A stretch of DNA of 64,000 nt from contig JAFWKQ010000115.1 in assembly GCA_017545665.1 (NCBI GenBank), positions 1 to 64,000 of the forward strand, given 5' to 3'. The stretch is from Atopobiaceae bacterium (GTDB lineage: Bacteria; Actinomycetota; Coriobacteriia; Coriobacteriales; Atopobiaceae). Under the pieces are notes generated by a model, which did no database searches, was not told the DNA's origin, and worked only from the letters and a program-made list of their open reading frames with translations. A program made the position numbers and the translations under genes. Shown piece by piece: positions 1 to 8,316 of the stretch (within the stretch, counting starts at the first letter, position 1; each line of letters begins with the position of its first letter).

Positions 1-165
1 GACGCGGCGAAGGCGGAAATCTTTGCCCAGCTGGACGCGGTCTGCCGGGGCGACTTCTCGGAAGACGATCTTCGCACCGCGAAGGCGGGTGTGATCTCGG
101 ACCTGCGCTCCATTCCGGATTCGCAGGGGGCGCTGGAAAGCAAGCCGCGCGAGTTCGCAACGTGA
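1..165 (+). pseudogene. C-terminal fragment of an M16 (insulinase-family) peptidase, truncated
   Basis: The reading frame open at base 1 runs 54 codons to TGA at 163-165. The visible part (GDFSEDDLRTAKAGVISDLR followed by SIPDS) resembles the C-terminal, non-catalytic half of M16 zinc peptidases of the YfmF/YfmH type, where a short helix ending in D-S-x-x-x-L-E is normally followed by 60 or more further residues. Here homology stops after G-A-L-E and the frame ends nine codons later, inside the left arm of a 201-bp inverted repeat (118-318). I infer that the 3' end was lost when the repeat arose. The upstream part lies outside the window, so the gene could still make a shortened protein. Confidence 0.55.
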
Positions 166-318
166 CTTGGGCTGGCGAGGGGCGGGCGGGACGAGCTCCG
201 CGCGCGCAGTTCGCGTAGCGCTGTTTGAGCACGCGGAGCCTCTCCCGCCCGCCCCTCGCCAGCCCAAGGCGACGTAGCGCTGTTCGAGCACGGTGCTTTC
301 CAGCGTCCCCCGCGAATC
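118..318. repeat. Long nested inverted repeat upstream of rpsB
   Basis: The arms 118-141 and 295-318 match at 22 of 24 positions. The inner arms 166-191 and 243-268 are perfectly complementary over 26 bases. A third small hairpin (GCTCCGCG with CGCGGAGC) lies at the centre. The sequence TAGCGCTGTTYGAGCAC occurs twice in direct orientation, at about 216-231 and 275-290. No open frame of interest lies inside. It sits between the truncated M16 gene and the rpsB promoter. Confidence 0.85.
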
Positions 319-351
319 AGGAGCGCCGAGTCTCGAACCTCTTTGTGCAGG

Positions 352-381
352 TTGCGTGCGACGCTCGTTGTCTGCTATACT
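352..381 (+). promoter_or_regulatory. Probable sigma-70-type promoter of rpsB-tsf
   Basis: A -35-like TTGCGT (352-357) and a -10-like TATACT (376-381) are separated by 18 bases. This is the only good match upstream of rpsB, and it lies just after the inverted repeat. Confidence 0.55.
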
Positions 382-521
382 TCTGCACCGTCGTGCGTCC
401 GCACGGCAATAAGTACACACGCGTGGCGACTTTCCGTCCGTGGTGCCCGCTTAGCAGCCAAATGGCGGGTGGATGGGAAAGGATGACCCTACGCGGAGGA
501 CCAACCACAGGAGGTAAGAAC
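382..521 (+). promoter_or_regulatory. Long 5' leader of rpsB, possible autoregulatory region
   Basis: About 140 bases separate the predicted promoter from the rpsB start. Small hairpins such as GTGCGTCCGCAC (392-403) are visible. Ribosomal protein S2 leaders are autoregulated in several bacteria, but I cannot fit this one to a known leader family, so any regulatory role is inference. Confidence 0.25.
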
Positions 522-1286
522 ATGGCTGTGAAGATCAATATCCACACACTGCTTGATGCCGGGTGCCACTATGGCCACCAGACGCGTCGTTGGAACCCCA
601 AGATGCGTCCGTACATCTTTGGCGAGCGCAACGGGATCTACATCCTCGACCTCAAGCAGACCATCATCAATGGCGACCGCGCCTACACCATGCTGCGCGA
701 CACTGCCGCCAAGGGTGGCACCGTGCTTTTCGTGGGCACCAAAAAGCAGGCTCAGGAGTCCATCCAGACGCAGGCTGAGCGCTGTGGCATGCCCTACATC
801 AACCAGCGTTGGCTGGGCGGCATGCTCACCAACTTCGTAACCATGCGTTCGCGCATCGATCGCATGGAGGAGCTTGAGGCCATGGTTGAGGATGGCCGCA
901 TGTCTTCCTTCGTGAAGAAGGAGCAGGCTATGCTCACCAAGGAGCTGGAGAAGCTTCAGCGCAACCTGGGTGGCGTGCGTAACATGAAGTCTTTGCCCCA
1001 GGCCATCTTCGTGGTAGACACCAAGCGCGAGGAGATTGCCGTCAAGGAGGCAAATCGTCTGCACATCCCCGTTATTGGCTTGCTCGACACCAACTCCGAC
1101 CCCGACCTCATTGAGTACGGCATTCCCGCAAACGACGACGCCATTCGTTCCGTCGCTCTGATGTGCGAGCTCGTGGCAGACGCCGTACTTGCCGGCACGG
1201 GCAAGGAGCAGATTTCCGCCGAGGAAATGATGAGTGGCGAGACCACCCCTGCCGTGGACGTGGAGTCCGCGACGGCGGCTGAGTAA
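522..1286 (+). CDS. rpsB: 30S ribosomal protein S2
   Basis: This 254-residue protein is ribosomal protein uS2, which assembles late on the 30S subunit and is needed to recruit S1 and mRNA in many bacteria. The N-terminal family signature ([15 protein letters not shown], residues about 14-28) and the glycine-rich VGTKKQAQ and RWLGGMLTN segments are present. The length is typical, with a short acidic C-terminal tail. The start is the ATG at 522, preceded by AGGAGG; the same frame stays open upstream to 225 but has no ribosome site there. tsf follows after 50 bases, the standard rpsB-tsf operon. Confidence 0.97.
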   Translation: MAVKINIHTLLDAGCHYGHQTRRWNPKMRPYIFGERNGIYILDLKQTIINGDRAYTMLRDTAAKGGTVLFVGTKKQAQESIQTQAERCGMPYINQRWLGGMLTNFVTMRSRIDRMEELEAMVEDGRMSSFVKKEQAMLTKELEKLQRNLGGVRNMKSLPQAIFVVDTKREEIAVKEANRLHIPVIGLLDTNSDPDLIEYGIPANDDAIRSVALMCELVADAVLAGTGKEQISAEEMMSGETTPAVDVESATAAE

Positions 1287-1336
1287 GGTAGTGCTCATCC
1301 ATAAGTATTGTCATAACCAATTGAGGAGGTTCCAAT

Positions 1337-2206
1337 ATGGCTAAAGTAACCGCTGCCATGGTAAAGCAGCTTCGTGAGATGACCGATTCCCCCATGATGG
1401 AGTGCAAGAAGGCACTCGTCGAGGCCGACGGAGACATCGAGAAGGCCGTTGACGTCCTGCGCACCATGGGTCTTGCCAAAGCCGTAAAGCGCGCTGGCCG
1501 CGACACCAACGAGGGCACCATTGCCGCCTACGTGAGCGAGGACGGCAAGCGCGGCGCGTTGCTCGAGCTCACCTGCGAGACGGACTTCGTGGGCAGCAAC
1601 GCCAAGTTCCAGGGCTTTGCCGCCGAGCTCGCCAAGGTCGTCGCCGAGCTTGCACCCGCCGACGTGGACGCCCTGTTCGAGTGCGAGATGAACGGCAACA
1701 CCGTAGACGCCGAGCTCAAGGAAATGATTCACGTCATCGGCGAGAACATGAAGATCCAGCGCTTCGAGCGCGTTGAGGTGGAGCAGGGTGGCCTCGTGAG
1801 CTATATCCACCACAACGGCAAGCTTGGCGCCCTGGTGCAGTTCTCCTTCAACAATGCCGACACCATTAACAACGAGGAGTTCAAGTCCTTCGCGCACGAC
1901 GTTGCCATGCAGGTTGTTGCCTCCGCTCCTGCGGGTGCCACGCGCGACTCCGTGCCTGCCGACGTCGTTGAGCACGAGAAGGAGATCTATCGTGCGCAGG
2001 CCGCCGAGTCCGGTCGCCCCGAGAAGTTCTGGGACAACATCGTTAACGGCCGCCTTAAGAAGTTCTATGAGGAAAGCGTCCTTACCGAGCAGGACTTCAT
2101 CAAGGATCCCGACGTTACCGTTGGCCAGCTTGCCAAGAAGGTCTCTCAGAGCGTAGGCGACGAAATCGAGATCGTTGACTTTGTCCGCTTCCAGTTTGGC
2201 GAGTAA
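1337..2206 (+). CDS. tsf: Elongation factor Ts
   Basis: This 289-residue protein is EF-Ts, the nucleotide exchange factor that releases GDP from EF-Tu. The N-terminal UBA-like region (residues 1-50, with the MTDSPMMECKKAL segment) is followed by the TDFV motif at 82-85 that intrudes into EF-Tu. The dimerisation core follows. A strong ribosome site (GAGGAGG) lies 8 bases before the ATG. It is co-transcribed with rpsB and followed by a clear intrinsic terminator, which closes this operon before pyrH. Confidence 0.97.
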   Translation: MAKVTAAMVKQLREMTDSPMMECKKALVEADGDIEKAVDVLRTMGLAKAVKRAGRDTNEGTIAAYVSEDGKRGALLELTCETDFVGSNAKFQGFAAELAKVVAELAPADVDALFECEMNGNTVDAELKEMIHVIGENMKIQRFERVEVEQGGLVSYIHHNGKLGALVQFSFNNADTINNEEFKSFAHDVAMQVVASAPAGATRDSVPADVVEHEKEIYRAQAAESGRPEKFWDNIVNGRLKKFYEESVLTEQDFIKDPDVTVGQLAKKVSQSVGDEIEIVDFVRFQFGE

Positions 2207-2251
2207 GCGGCAGTAAATAGTAGCTATCGTAGAGGTTGGCTAGAAATTCGG

Positions 2252-2280
2252 GCGGGTCCTTCGGGGTCCGCTCTTTTTAT
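2252..2280 (+). terminator. Intrinsic terminator of rpsB-tsf
   Basis: GCGGGTCC (2252-2259) pairs with GGGTCCGC (2264-2271) around a TTCG tetraloop, with G-T wobbles, and is followed by CTTTTTAT. Confidence 0.85.
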
Positions 2281-2287
2281 ATTAGGG

Positions 2288-2510
2288 CGCCGTTCCCGAC
2301 CCCGCACCCGCACCGCGGCCCGCAGTCGGCGACTCACGAAGTGAGCGAGCGAAGCGAGCGCGGAGCCGCATGCGGGGTGTGGTGCGGGTGCGGGGCCGGG
2401 AACGGCGACTCACGAAGTGAGCGAGCGAAGCGAGCGCGGAGCCGCATGCGGGGTGTGGCGCGTGCCCGGGTGGCGCGAGCCGCATGCGGGACCGGCGAAG
2501 GCACGGGGGT
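2288..2510. repeat. Two copies of a tip-conserved hairpin element (family S)
   Basis: Arms 2288-2314 and 2381-2407 are complementary at 26 of 27 positions and enclose a core (about 2329-2378) containing CTCACGAAGTGAG followed by GCGAGCGAAGCGAGC. A second core copy begins at about 2406 and continues to about 2460 with a weaker right arm. The same core recurs at 11,382-11,437, 13,679-13,703, 13,743-13,778 and 36,151-36,186, each time with a different pair of complementary arms. No gene is seen in 2281-2560. Confidence 0.85.
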
Positions 2511-2560
2511 GTGAACTGTAACAAGGCGCATGGGCGGACCGTGATGGCAACCTACGATTT

Positions 2561-2590
2561 TTGTTACGTTCCTCTCTCTTCTGCTATTCT
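2561..2590 (+). promoter_or_regulatory. Probable promoter of pyrH-frr
   Basis: TTGTTA (2561-2566) and TATTCT (2585-2590) are spaced by 18 bases, 28 bases upstream of the pyrH start. Confidence 0.5.
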
Positions 2591-2618
2591 TTACGAGACG
2601 GAATAGAAGGAGGTTTGC

Positions 2619-3347
2619 GTGGAGGAGTATACGTACAAAAGAGTCCTTCTTAAGCTTTCGGGCGAGGCTCTTATGGGCGAAAAGGAGTACGGTGTTGATC
2701 CTGCCGTACCCCAGCGCATCGCGAAGAACATTCGTCCAGCTTGGGAGGCTGGAGTTCAAATAGCCATCGTCGTGGGCGGTGGCAACATTTTTAGGGGCGT
2801 ATCGGGTGCTGCTGCGGGCATGGACCGTGCCCAGGGCGACAACATGGGTATGCTTGCGACCGTCATCAATTCCATAGCGCTGCAGGATTGCTTCGAGCGC
2901 AATGGGATGGATTGTCGCGTGATGAGCGCCATCGAGATGAGGCAGGTCGCCGAGCCCTACATCCGTCGTCGGGCAATACGCCATTTGGAAAAGGGGCGCA
3001 TTGTTATTTTTGCTGCTGGCACGGGGAATCCCTACTTCACGACCGATACCGGGGCGGCACTGCGTGCGTGCGAGATAGACGCAGATGTCCTCATGAAGGC
3101 AACCAAGGTCAATGGCATCTACGACGCGGATCCCGTTACGCATCCGGATGCGGTGCGCTTCGACACCATAACCTACGCAGAGATGCTGAGTCGCGGGCTC
3201 AAGGTGATGGACGCCACGGCAACGGCGCTTTGCCAAGACAATCATATGCCTATAATGGTATTTCGTATGGAAGATGCGGGGGCCTTTGCGGGCGCTCTGC
3301 GTGGTGAGCACGTCGGTTCGACCGTCGTGGAAGGGAAGGACGAGTAA
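2619..3347 (+). CDS. pyrH: UMP kinase
   Basis: This 242-residue cytoplasmic enzyme phosphorylates UMP to UDP with ATP in pyrimidine nucleotide synthesis. It belongs to the amino-acid kinase fold rather than the NMP-kinase fold. KLSGEAL (residues 12-18), the GGGNIFRG loop and the acceptor region [13 protein letters not shown] are visible. The GTG at 2619 is chosen because AAGGAGG lies directly upstream. The pyrH-frr order, with only one base between stop and next start, is conserved widely downstream of rpsB-tsf. Confidence 0.96.
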   Translation: MEEYTYKRVLLKLSGEALMGEKEYGVDPAVPQRIAKNIRPAWEAGVQIAIVVGGGNIFRGVSGAAAGMDRAQGDNMGMLATVINSIALQDCFERNGMDCRVMSAIEMRQVAEPYIRRRAIRHLEKGRIVIFAAGTGNPYFTTDTGAALRACEIDADVLMKATKVNGIYDADPVTHPDAVRFDTITYAEMLSRGLKVMDATATALCQDNHMPIMVFRMEDAGAFAGALRGEHVGSTVVEGKDE

Positions 3348-3348
3348 T

Positions 3349-3894
3349 ATGAGCATTCATACCGACAACGCCGAAGAGCGGATGATGAAGAGCATCGACT
3401 CGCTTGAGTACAACTTCGGGCGCGTGCGCACGGGGCGTGCGAATCCGCACATCCTTGATTCCGTTAAGGTTGACTACTATGGCCAGCCCACTCCCATTAC
3501 CCAGCTTGCCGGCGTAAAGGTTCCCGAGGCCTCCATGCTGGTAATCGAACCGTGGGACAAGAGCTCTCTGAATAACATAGAGAAGGCCATACGGCAGTCC
3601 GATTTGGGCATTACCCCCTCCAACGACGGACACTCCATTCGCCTGCCGTTCCCCCAACCTACCGAGGAGCGTCGTCGTGAGCTCGTTCGCGACTGCAAGC
3701 AGTATGCGGAGGAGTGCCGCATTTCCATTCGCAACGCACGCAAGGATGCCAATCGCGCGATTGATCGTGACGAGGAGCTTTCGGAAGACCAACAGAACGT
3801 CGAGAAGAAGCGCGTGCAGAACCTCACGGACAAATACGTGAAAGAGGTTGAAGAGCGCCTTAAGGCAAAGACCGAGGAAGTAATGTCCATATAG
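3349..3894 (+). CDS. frr: Ribosome recycling factor
   Basis: This 181-residue protein is RRF, which with EF-G splits post-termination ribosomes. The length matches the family (about 185). The RTGRANPHILD segment near residues 27-37, the QLAGVKVPEASML strand and the long helical hairpin (residues 105-181, rich in Glu, Lys and Arg) are typical. The ATG at 3349 overlaps nothing and begins one base after pyrH, so translational coupling is likely. The same frame is open upstream inside pyrH, but those starts would not be used. Confidence 0.96.
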   Translation: MSIHTDNAEERMMKSIDSLEYNFGRVRTGRANPHILDSVKVDYYGQPTPITQLAGVKVPEASMLVIEPWDKSSLNNIEKAIRQSDLGITPSNDGHSIRLPFPQPTEERRRELVRDCKQYAEECRISIRNARKDANRAIDRDEELSEDQQNVEKKRVQNLTDKYVKEVEERLKAKTEEVMSI

Positions 3895-3916
3895 GCAAAG
3901 CGCACGGTGGTCGCTT

Positions 3917-3951
3917 GACCTCAACTTGGGGACGAGCCCCAAGTTGAGGTC
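3917..3951. terminator. Perfect 15-bp hairpin after frr, repeat-derived
   Basis: The arm 3917-3931 is perfectly complementary to 3937-3951, with loop ACGAG. A short pyrimidine-rich stretch (TCTTCC) follows, so it may act as a weak terminator. Its arm sequence (CTCAACTTGGGG) recurs in the hairpins at 19,062 and 38,654, so it is also one of a dispersed repeat family. Confidence 0.6.
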
Positions 3952-4005
3952 TCTTCCTAAAATAAAAGGCGTCTTTCAGAGTTCCATGCGGAAACGGAGC
4001 ATTTA

Positions 4006-4791
4006 GTGCAGTTTGACGAGCAAAAGCTGCGGGAATACTACGCAGACCCACCCGAAGACATTCGACTCGACGACATCGACCTCGCGCGCGTGCCGTGTCA
4101 CGTTACGTTGATCATGGATGGGAATGGCCGATGGGCCCAGGCGCGAGGCTTGGCCCGTCCCAAAGGGCATGTTGCCGGTGTCGATTCGTTGCGTGAGGCC
4201 GTCACTACCAGCGTTCGCTTGGGCGTGGATGTGCTAAGCGCCTATGCGTTCTCTACCGAAAACTGGCGCAGGCCGCAGAGGGAAGTCGATCTTCTTATGC
4301 ACCTGTTTGCCACCACATTGCTCAAGGAGCTTCCGCTCTTCCATCAGGAAAACGTTCAGCTGCGCTTCCTTGGCAACATCGAGGCGCTCCCGAAGCAGAC
4401 CTATAAAGTCTTCAAGGAAGGGCTGGAGCAGACCGCGGACCACGATGGGATGGTCTTTGCGCTGGCGGTGAACTATGGATCTCGGGCCGAGCTCGTTCGT
4501 GCGGCGCGCATGATTGCCAAAGAGGCGATGCAGGGGTCGCTTGACGTAGAGAAACTCGACGAAAGAGCCCTGTCCGAGCGGCTGTATACGCATGGATTGC
4601 CCGATCCGGAGCTACTCATCAGAACCTCCGGCGAGTTGAGGCTCTCGAATTACCTGCTATGGCAGCTTGCCTATACCGAAATGTACGTTACTGACGTGCT
4701 GTGGCCTGACTTTACCCGTTGGGACTATCTCAGGGCCATCCGTTCGTTCCAAGGCCGTGGGCGCCGATTTGGAGGAGTGGTCGAGTCGTGA
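4006..4791 (+). CDS. uppS: Isoprenyl transferase (undecaprenyl diphosphate synthase type)
   Basis: This 261-residue cis-prenyltransferase elongates a short allylic diphosphate with isopentenyl diphosphate to make the undecaprenyl carrier for cell-wall synthesis. The catalytic MDGNGRWA motif (Asp38) and the C-terminal RTSGELRLSNYLLWQ motif that binds diphosphate and magnesium are intact. The GTG at 4006 has GGAG upstream and gives a typical N-terminus. The stop codon overlaps the cdsA start (GTGA), indicating translational coupling. Chain length cannot be read from sequence alone. Confidence 0.93.
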   Translation: MQFDEQKLREYYADPPEDIRLDDIDLARVPCHVTLIMDGNGRWAQARGLARPKGHVAGVDSLREAVTTSVRLGVDVLSAYAFSTENWRRPQREVDLLMHLFATTLLKELPLFHQENVQLRFLGNIEALPKQTYKVFKEGLEQTADHDGMVFALAVNYGSRAELVRAARMIAKEAMQGSLDVEKLDERALSERLYTHGLPDPELLIRTSGELRLSNYLLWQLAYTEMYVTDVLWPDFTRWDYLRAIRSFQGRGRRFGGVVES

Positions 4792-5741
4792 GTTCCGAGC
4801 GTAGCGAGCATAGAGAACATGGCGAGGAGCCGGTAGGGCTCGACCGTGGCATTGAACGTCTGGAAAATCGCAGGGCCTCGAAGGAGGAGCAGCGCGACGC
4901 TGGCGAGCTCAAGGGACAGCGTGTGCGCGGATGGACGGAAAAGCTGCTCACCCGCACGCTCTCGGGCGTGGTGTACGTGGTGGTTATCATCGTTTGCCTG
5001 TTTGCCGGTCGCTATCCCACGGCAGTGCTTATGTCTGCCATGGGCTGGCTGTGCTGCTCAGAGTTCTTTCGCATATGCCGAATGGCCGGTCGGCGTCCAA
5101 ACGAGATCGTGGGTCTGGCGGCCGCATTCGCCTACCCCCTGCTTGCCGTGCTCGTGCAACGAGAGATCCTTGTGGCGGTTACCTGCGTCCTTCTTCTTTC
5201 GGTATCCATTTGGTATGTGTTCAACCCACGCGTGAGCATAGCCGACGTTGCCATCTCGGCGTTTGGTCCCATATACACCTCGCTCACGCTTGCATGCCTT
5301 GCCTTGATACGCAATTCCGACAAGGGCCTTGACGGCGCGCTTCTTGCGCTGCTGGTCATTGGCTCCATGTGGGCGGAGGACTCGGTTGCCTATATGGTTG
5401 GGTCAGCCATAGGCACGCATAAGATGGCGCCGCGCATCTCTCCCAACAAGAGTTGGGAGGGCTTTTACGGAGGCCTGGTGGGATGCTTGATCGTGTGGTG
5501 CATCGGAGCGGCTCTGCACATAGGAGGGCTCACTTGGCCGATTGCCCTTGTCTGTGGTGTTGCGGAAGGCATCTTTGCGGTGCTGGGCGACCTATTTGAG
5601 TCGCGCATAAAACGTGGCGTGGGCGTAAAGGATTCCGGCAACCTCTTGCCCGGTCACGGTGGGCTCCTAGACAGAACCGATTCGGTGCTGTTTGGCGCCA
5701 CCGTCGCCTACTTCATTCTGCTCTTTGGAGGTATTCTGTGA
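4788..5741 (+). CDS. cdsA: Phosphatidate cytidylyltransferase (CDP-diglyceride synthase)
   Basis: This 317-residue integral membrane enzyme makes CDP-diacylglycerol from phosphatidate and CTP, the branch point to all phospholipids. About 50 charged residues precede eight or so membrane segments. The family signature (KRGVGVKDSGNLLPGHGG then DRxD, about residues 275-299) is complete. The GTG at 4788 overlaps the uppS stop and has GGAGG upstream at a suitable distance. The charged N-terminal extension is longer than in many homologues. The 3' end overlaps dxr by four bases. Confidence 0.95.
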   Translation: MSSERSEHREHGEEPVGLDRGIERLENRRASKEEQRDAGELKGQRVRGWTEKLLTRTLSGVVYVVVIIVCLFAGRYPTAVLMSAMGWLCCSEFFRICRMAGRRPNEIVGLAAAFAYPLLAVLVQREILVAVTCVLLLSVSIWYVFNPRVSIADVAISAFGPIYTSLTLACLALIRNSDKGLDGALLALLVIGSMWAEDSVAYMVGSAIGTHKMAPRISPNKSWEGFYGGLVGCLIVWCIGAALHIGGLTWPIALVCGVAEGIFAVLGDLFESRIKRGVGVKDSGNLLPGHGGLLDRTDSVLFGATVAYFILLFGGIL

Positions 5742-6937
5742 ACATATTCGAAGACACCGCCGGCAAGGCGCCGCGTCGGCGACCCTTGCGCGTGGCCGTG
5801 TTGGGTTGCTCTGGCTCCATTGGGAAGCAGACGCTGGACGTATGCCGTCAACACTCAAATAAGGTGCGCGTCGTTGCGCTGTCTGTGTATGGGTCCTGCG
5901 ATTTTCTGGTTTCGGCTGCGCGCGAGTTTGGCGTGACCCATGTGGCGGTTGCCAGCGAGGCCCACGCGCACGATGCTGTTTTGGGCGAGCTCCCAGAAGG
6001 CTGCTCGCTTGGCATAGGGCCTCAGGCGGTCGCGGCATTGACGGCGCTCGAAGACGTGGACTGCGTGGTATCGGCCGTGGTTGGTGCCGCGGGCATCCAG
6101 GCCGGTTTGCTCGCGCTACAGGCGGGCAAGGTTCTTGCGTACGCCAACAAGGAGTCAATTGTCGTTGGCGGCGACTTGCTCATGCCGCTCGTGAGGCCGG
6201 GACAGCTGATCCCGGTTGATTCCGAGCACAGCGCCATCTATCAGTGCTTGGTTGGGGAGAGGCCGCAAGATCTGCGACGCATTTGGCTCACGTGCTCGGG
6301 CGGCCCCTTCTACGGACGCGCCCGTGAAGAGCTTGCGCACATCACGGCGGCAGATGCCTTGGCTCATCCCACCTGGAGCATGGGACCAAAGATCACCATC
6401 GATTCCTCTACGCTCATGAACAAGGGACTGGAGGTGCTCGAGGCCCACCATCTGTTCGACGTGGACGTGGATGCGATACGAGTGCTCGTACAGCGGCAGA
6501 GCCGCATTCACTCGATGGTGGAGTTTGTCGACGGGTCGGTAAAGGCCCAGCTCGGTCCTTCCGACATGCGCATTCCCATACAGTACGCGCTTAGCTATCC
6601 CGAGCGTTGGGAGGCTCCGTGCGAGCCTTTGGACTGGTGCGCGGAGCCGCCGCTTACCTTGGGCGAGGCGGATGAGGAGGTATTTGGCTGCCTGGCCCTC
6701 GCTCGCGAGGCAGGCCGTACGGGCGGAACGTTGCCCTGTGCCATGAACGCGGCCAACGAGGTTGCGAATGCCGCCTTTCGCGAAGGGTCATGTGGATTTT
6801 TGGATATTGAGCGCACCGTGCGAGCCGTGATGGATAAAACGAAGGTAGAGCGGGTAGAGTCTTTAGAACAACTTGAGGACTGCGATGCGTGGGCGCGTGC
6901 TTGCGCACGTACCGTGCTACGGGAGGTTCGTCCATGA
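5738..6937 (+). CDS. dxr: 1-deoxy-D-xylulose 5-phosphate reductoisomerase
   Basis: This 399-residue cytoplasmic enzyme converts DXP to 2-C-methyl-D-erythritol 4-phosphate with NADPH and a divalent metal, the committed MEP-pathway step. The NADPH loop GCSGSIGKQT (residues 23-32), the NKES segment, the metal-binding DSEHSAIYQ and the STLMNKGLE stretch are all present. The GTG start overlaps the cdsA stop (GTGA) and the stop overlaps the rseP start (ATGA), so this run is translated in a coupled manner. It shares the MEP pathway with ispG (8,317) and ispH (37,813). Confidence 0.96.
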   Translation: MNIFEDTAGKAPRRRPLRVAVLGCSGSIGKQTLDVCRQHSNKVRVVALSVYGSCDFLVSAAREFGVTHVAVASEAHAHDAVLGELPEGCSLGIGPQAVAALTALEDVDCVVSAVVGAAGIQAGLLALQAGKVLAYANKESIVVGGDLLMPLVRPGQLIPVDSEHSAIYQCLVGERPQDLRRIWLTCSGGPFYGRAREELAHITAADALAHPTWSMGPKITIDSSTLMNKGLEVLEAHHLFDVDVDAIRVLVQRQSRIHSMVEFVDGSVKAQLGPSDMRIPIQYALSYPERWEAPCEPLDWCAEPPLTLGEADEEVFGCLALAREAGRTGGTLPCAMNAANEVANAAFREGSCGFLDIERTVRAVMDKTKVERVESLEQLEDCDAWARACARTVLREVRP

Positions 6938-8316
6938 ACATGTTCATAGGAACGCTCTCTGCCATCTTTTGGGGAGTGCTCGTTCTGTCCCTGCTCGTGT
7001 TTGTGCATGAGGGCGGACACTATCTTGCCGCACGTGCCTTTGGGGTGCGCGTAACGGAATTCTTCCTTGGCCTGCCTTGCAGGCTCAAACTCTCGCACAA
7101 GAGCAAATCGCATGGCACCGAAGTGGGCGTTACCCCGTTTCTGCTGGGTGGCTATAACCGCATCTGCGGCATGGAGGGCGAGCACGACGATCTTATGGCC
7201 CCCGCCTTTGCCATCGTGCAACGTGAGGGCATAGTGGAGGCCGAGGCCTTGGCTGCCGAGCTCGACGTGGATGTGGATCGCGCCTATACGCTGCTCCTGG
7301 GTCTGTGCGACCTTGCGGCAATCAAGCCCTACTATGACCCCGAGCGTGGGGAGCATCCCAACCAGCGTGATTATCCGGCGTCCTTCTCCACCATTGCCCG
7401 CGACGCAAACATGCTTACCGAGTACGACGACGGCCATGACTTTTCGCTTCCCGGCTTTACCGATGAAGGCGAGCCTCGGCCATTGTCCGACGCACAGGGG
7501 CAACTCAAAAGCGAGCTCTCGCACACCTACAAGGGCGTGAGCGTTCCCAAGCGGTTGGTAATGCTCATGGCAGGCCCGTTCGTTAACTTGCTGTTGGCGT
7601 TCGTGCTCGTGACGGGCGTATATGCGACCACCGAGTTTTCCTACTACGTAAACCAAAACGTGCTCGGCGAGGTGACGCAGGGCTCGCTGGCGCAAGATGC
7701 CGGCCTTCAGCCTGGCGACGTGATCGTGCGCGTGGGCGATGTGGAGGTAAAGGACTGGAACGGCCTGCACGAGGAGCTGGGGAAGAGCTGTGCCGCGGGC
7801 AAGGACTTCGACCTTGTGTACGAACGCAACGGCGTCCAGTCCACCGCGCACATAGACCTTCCCGAGGGTGAGCAGACGAGCCTCATTGGCGTCTCGCCGA
7901 AGAGCAGCACCTATCGCCTCAACCCGCTTGAGGCCATGCGGGCGGCCCTGGGTTATGGCCAGATGGTCTTGGAAAAGGTAGCGCAGCTCATCATGCCGCA
8001 GCACACCATGGAGGTGCTCAACCAGTCGAGCTCGATTGTGGGCATATCCGTCATGGCTTCCGAGGCTGCGGCTTCGGGCCTTGCAGACATGATTGCGCTC
8101 ATGGCCGCGATTTCCATGTCACTGGGCTTCATGAACCTGCTGCCCATTCCTCCGCTCGACGGCGGCAAGATTCTTATCGAGATCATACAGGTGATCATTC
8201 GTCGGCCCCTCTCGATTCGGGCGCAGAACGCGGTTAGCTATGTGGGCCTTGCGTCCTTTGCTTTCGTGTTCATTGTGGCCCTTCGCAACGACGTGTTGCG
8301 CATCTTCGCAGGATAG
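6934..8316 (+). CDS. rseP: Site-2 intramembrane metalloprotease RseP/RasP-like, with a large insertion
   Basis: This 460-residue M50B protease cleaves transmembrane substrates inside the membrane. HEGGH (residues 25-29) in the first membrane helix and the distal PLDGG motif (Asp409) form the zinc site. One PDZ domain lies at about residues 240-320. Between FLLGGYNRICGM (69-80) and the conserved RLVMLMAGP helix (207-214) there is an extra stretch of about 110 mostly hydrophilic residues, where the usual linker is 20-30. The ATG at 6934 overlaps the dxr stop and has GGGAGG upstream. Adjacent dxr and ispG give the common dxr-rseP-ispG order. Confidence 0.9.
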   Translation: MNMFIGTLSAIFWGVLVLSLLVFVHEGGHYLAARAFGVRVTEFFLGLPCRLKLSHKSKSHGTEVGVTPFLLGGYNRICGMEGEHDDLMAPAFAIVQREGIVEAEALAAELDVDVDRAYTLLLGLCDLAAIKPYYDPERGEHPNQRDYPASFSTIARDANMLTEYDDGHDFSLPGFTDEGEPRPLSDAQGQLKSELSHTYKGVSVPKRLVMLMAGPFVNLLLAFVLVTGVYATTEFSYYVNQNVLGEVTQGSLAQDAGLQPGDVIVRVGDVEVKDWNGLHEELGKSCAAGKDFDLVYERNGVQSTAHIDLPEGEQTSLIGVSPKSSTYRLNPLEAMRAALGYGQMVLEKVAQLIMPQHTMEVLNQSSSIVGISVMASEAAASGLADMIALMAAISMSLGFMNLLPIPPLDGGKILIEIIQVIIRRPLSIRAQNAVSYVGLASFAFVFIVALRNDVLRIFAG

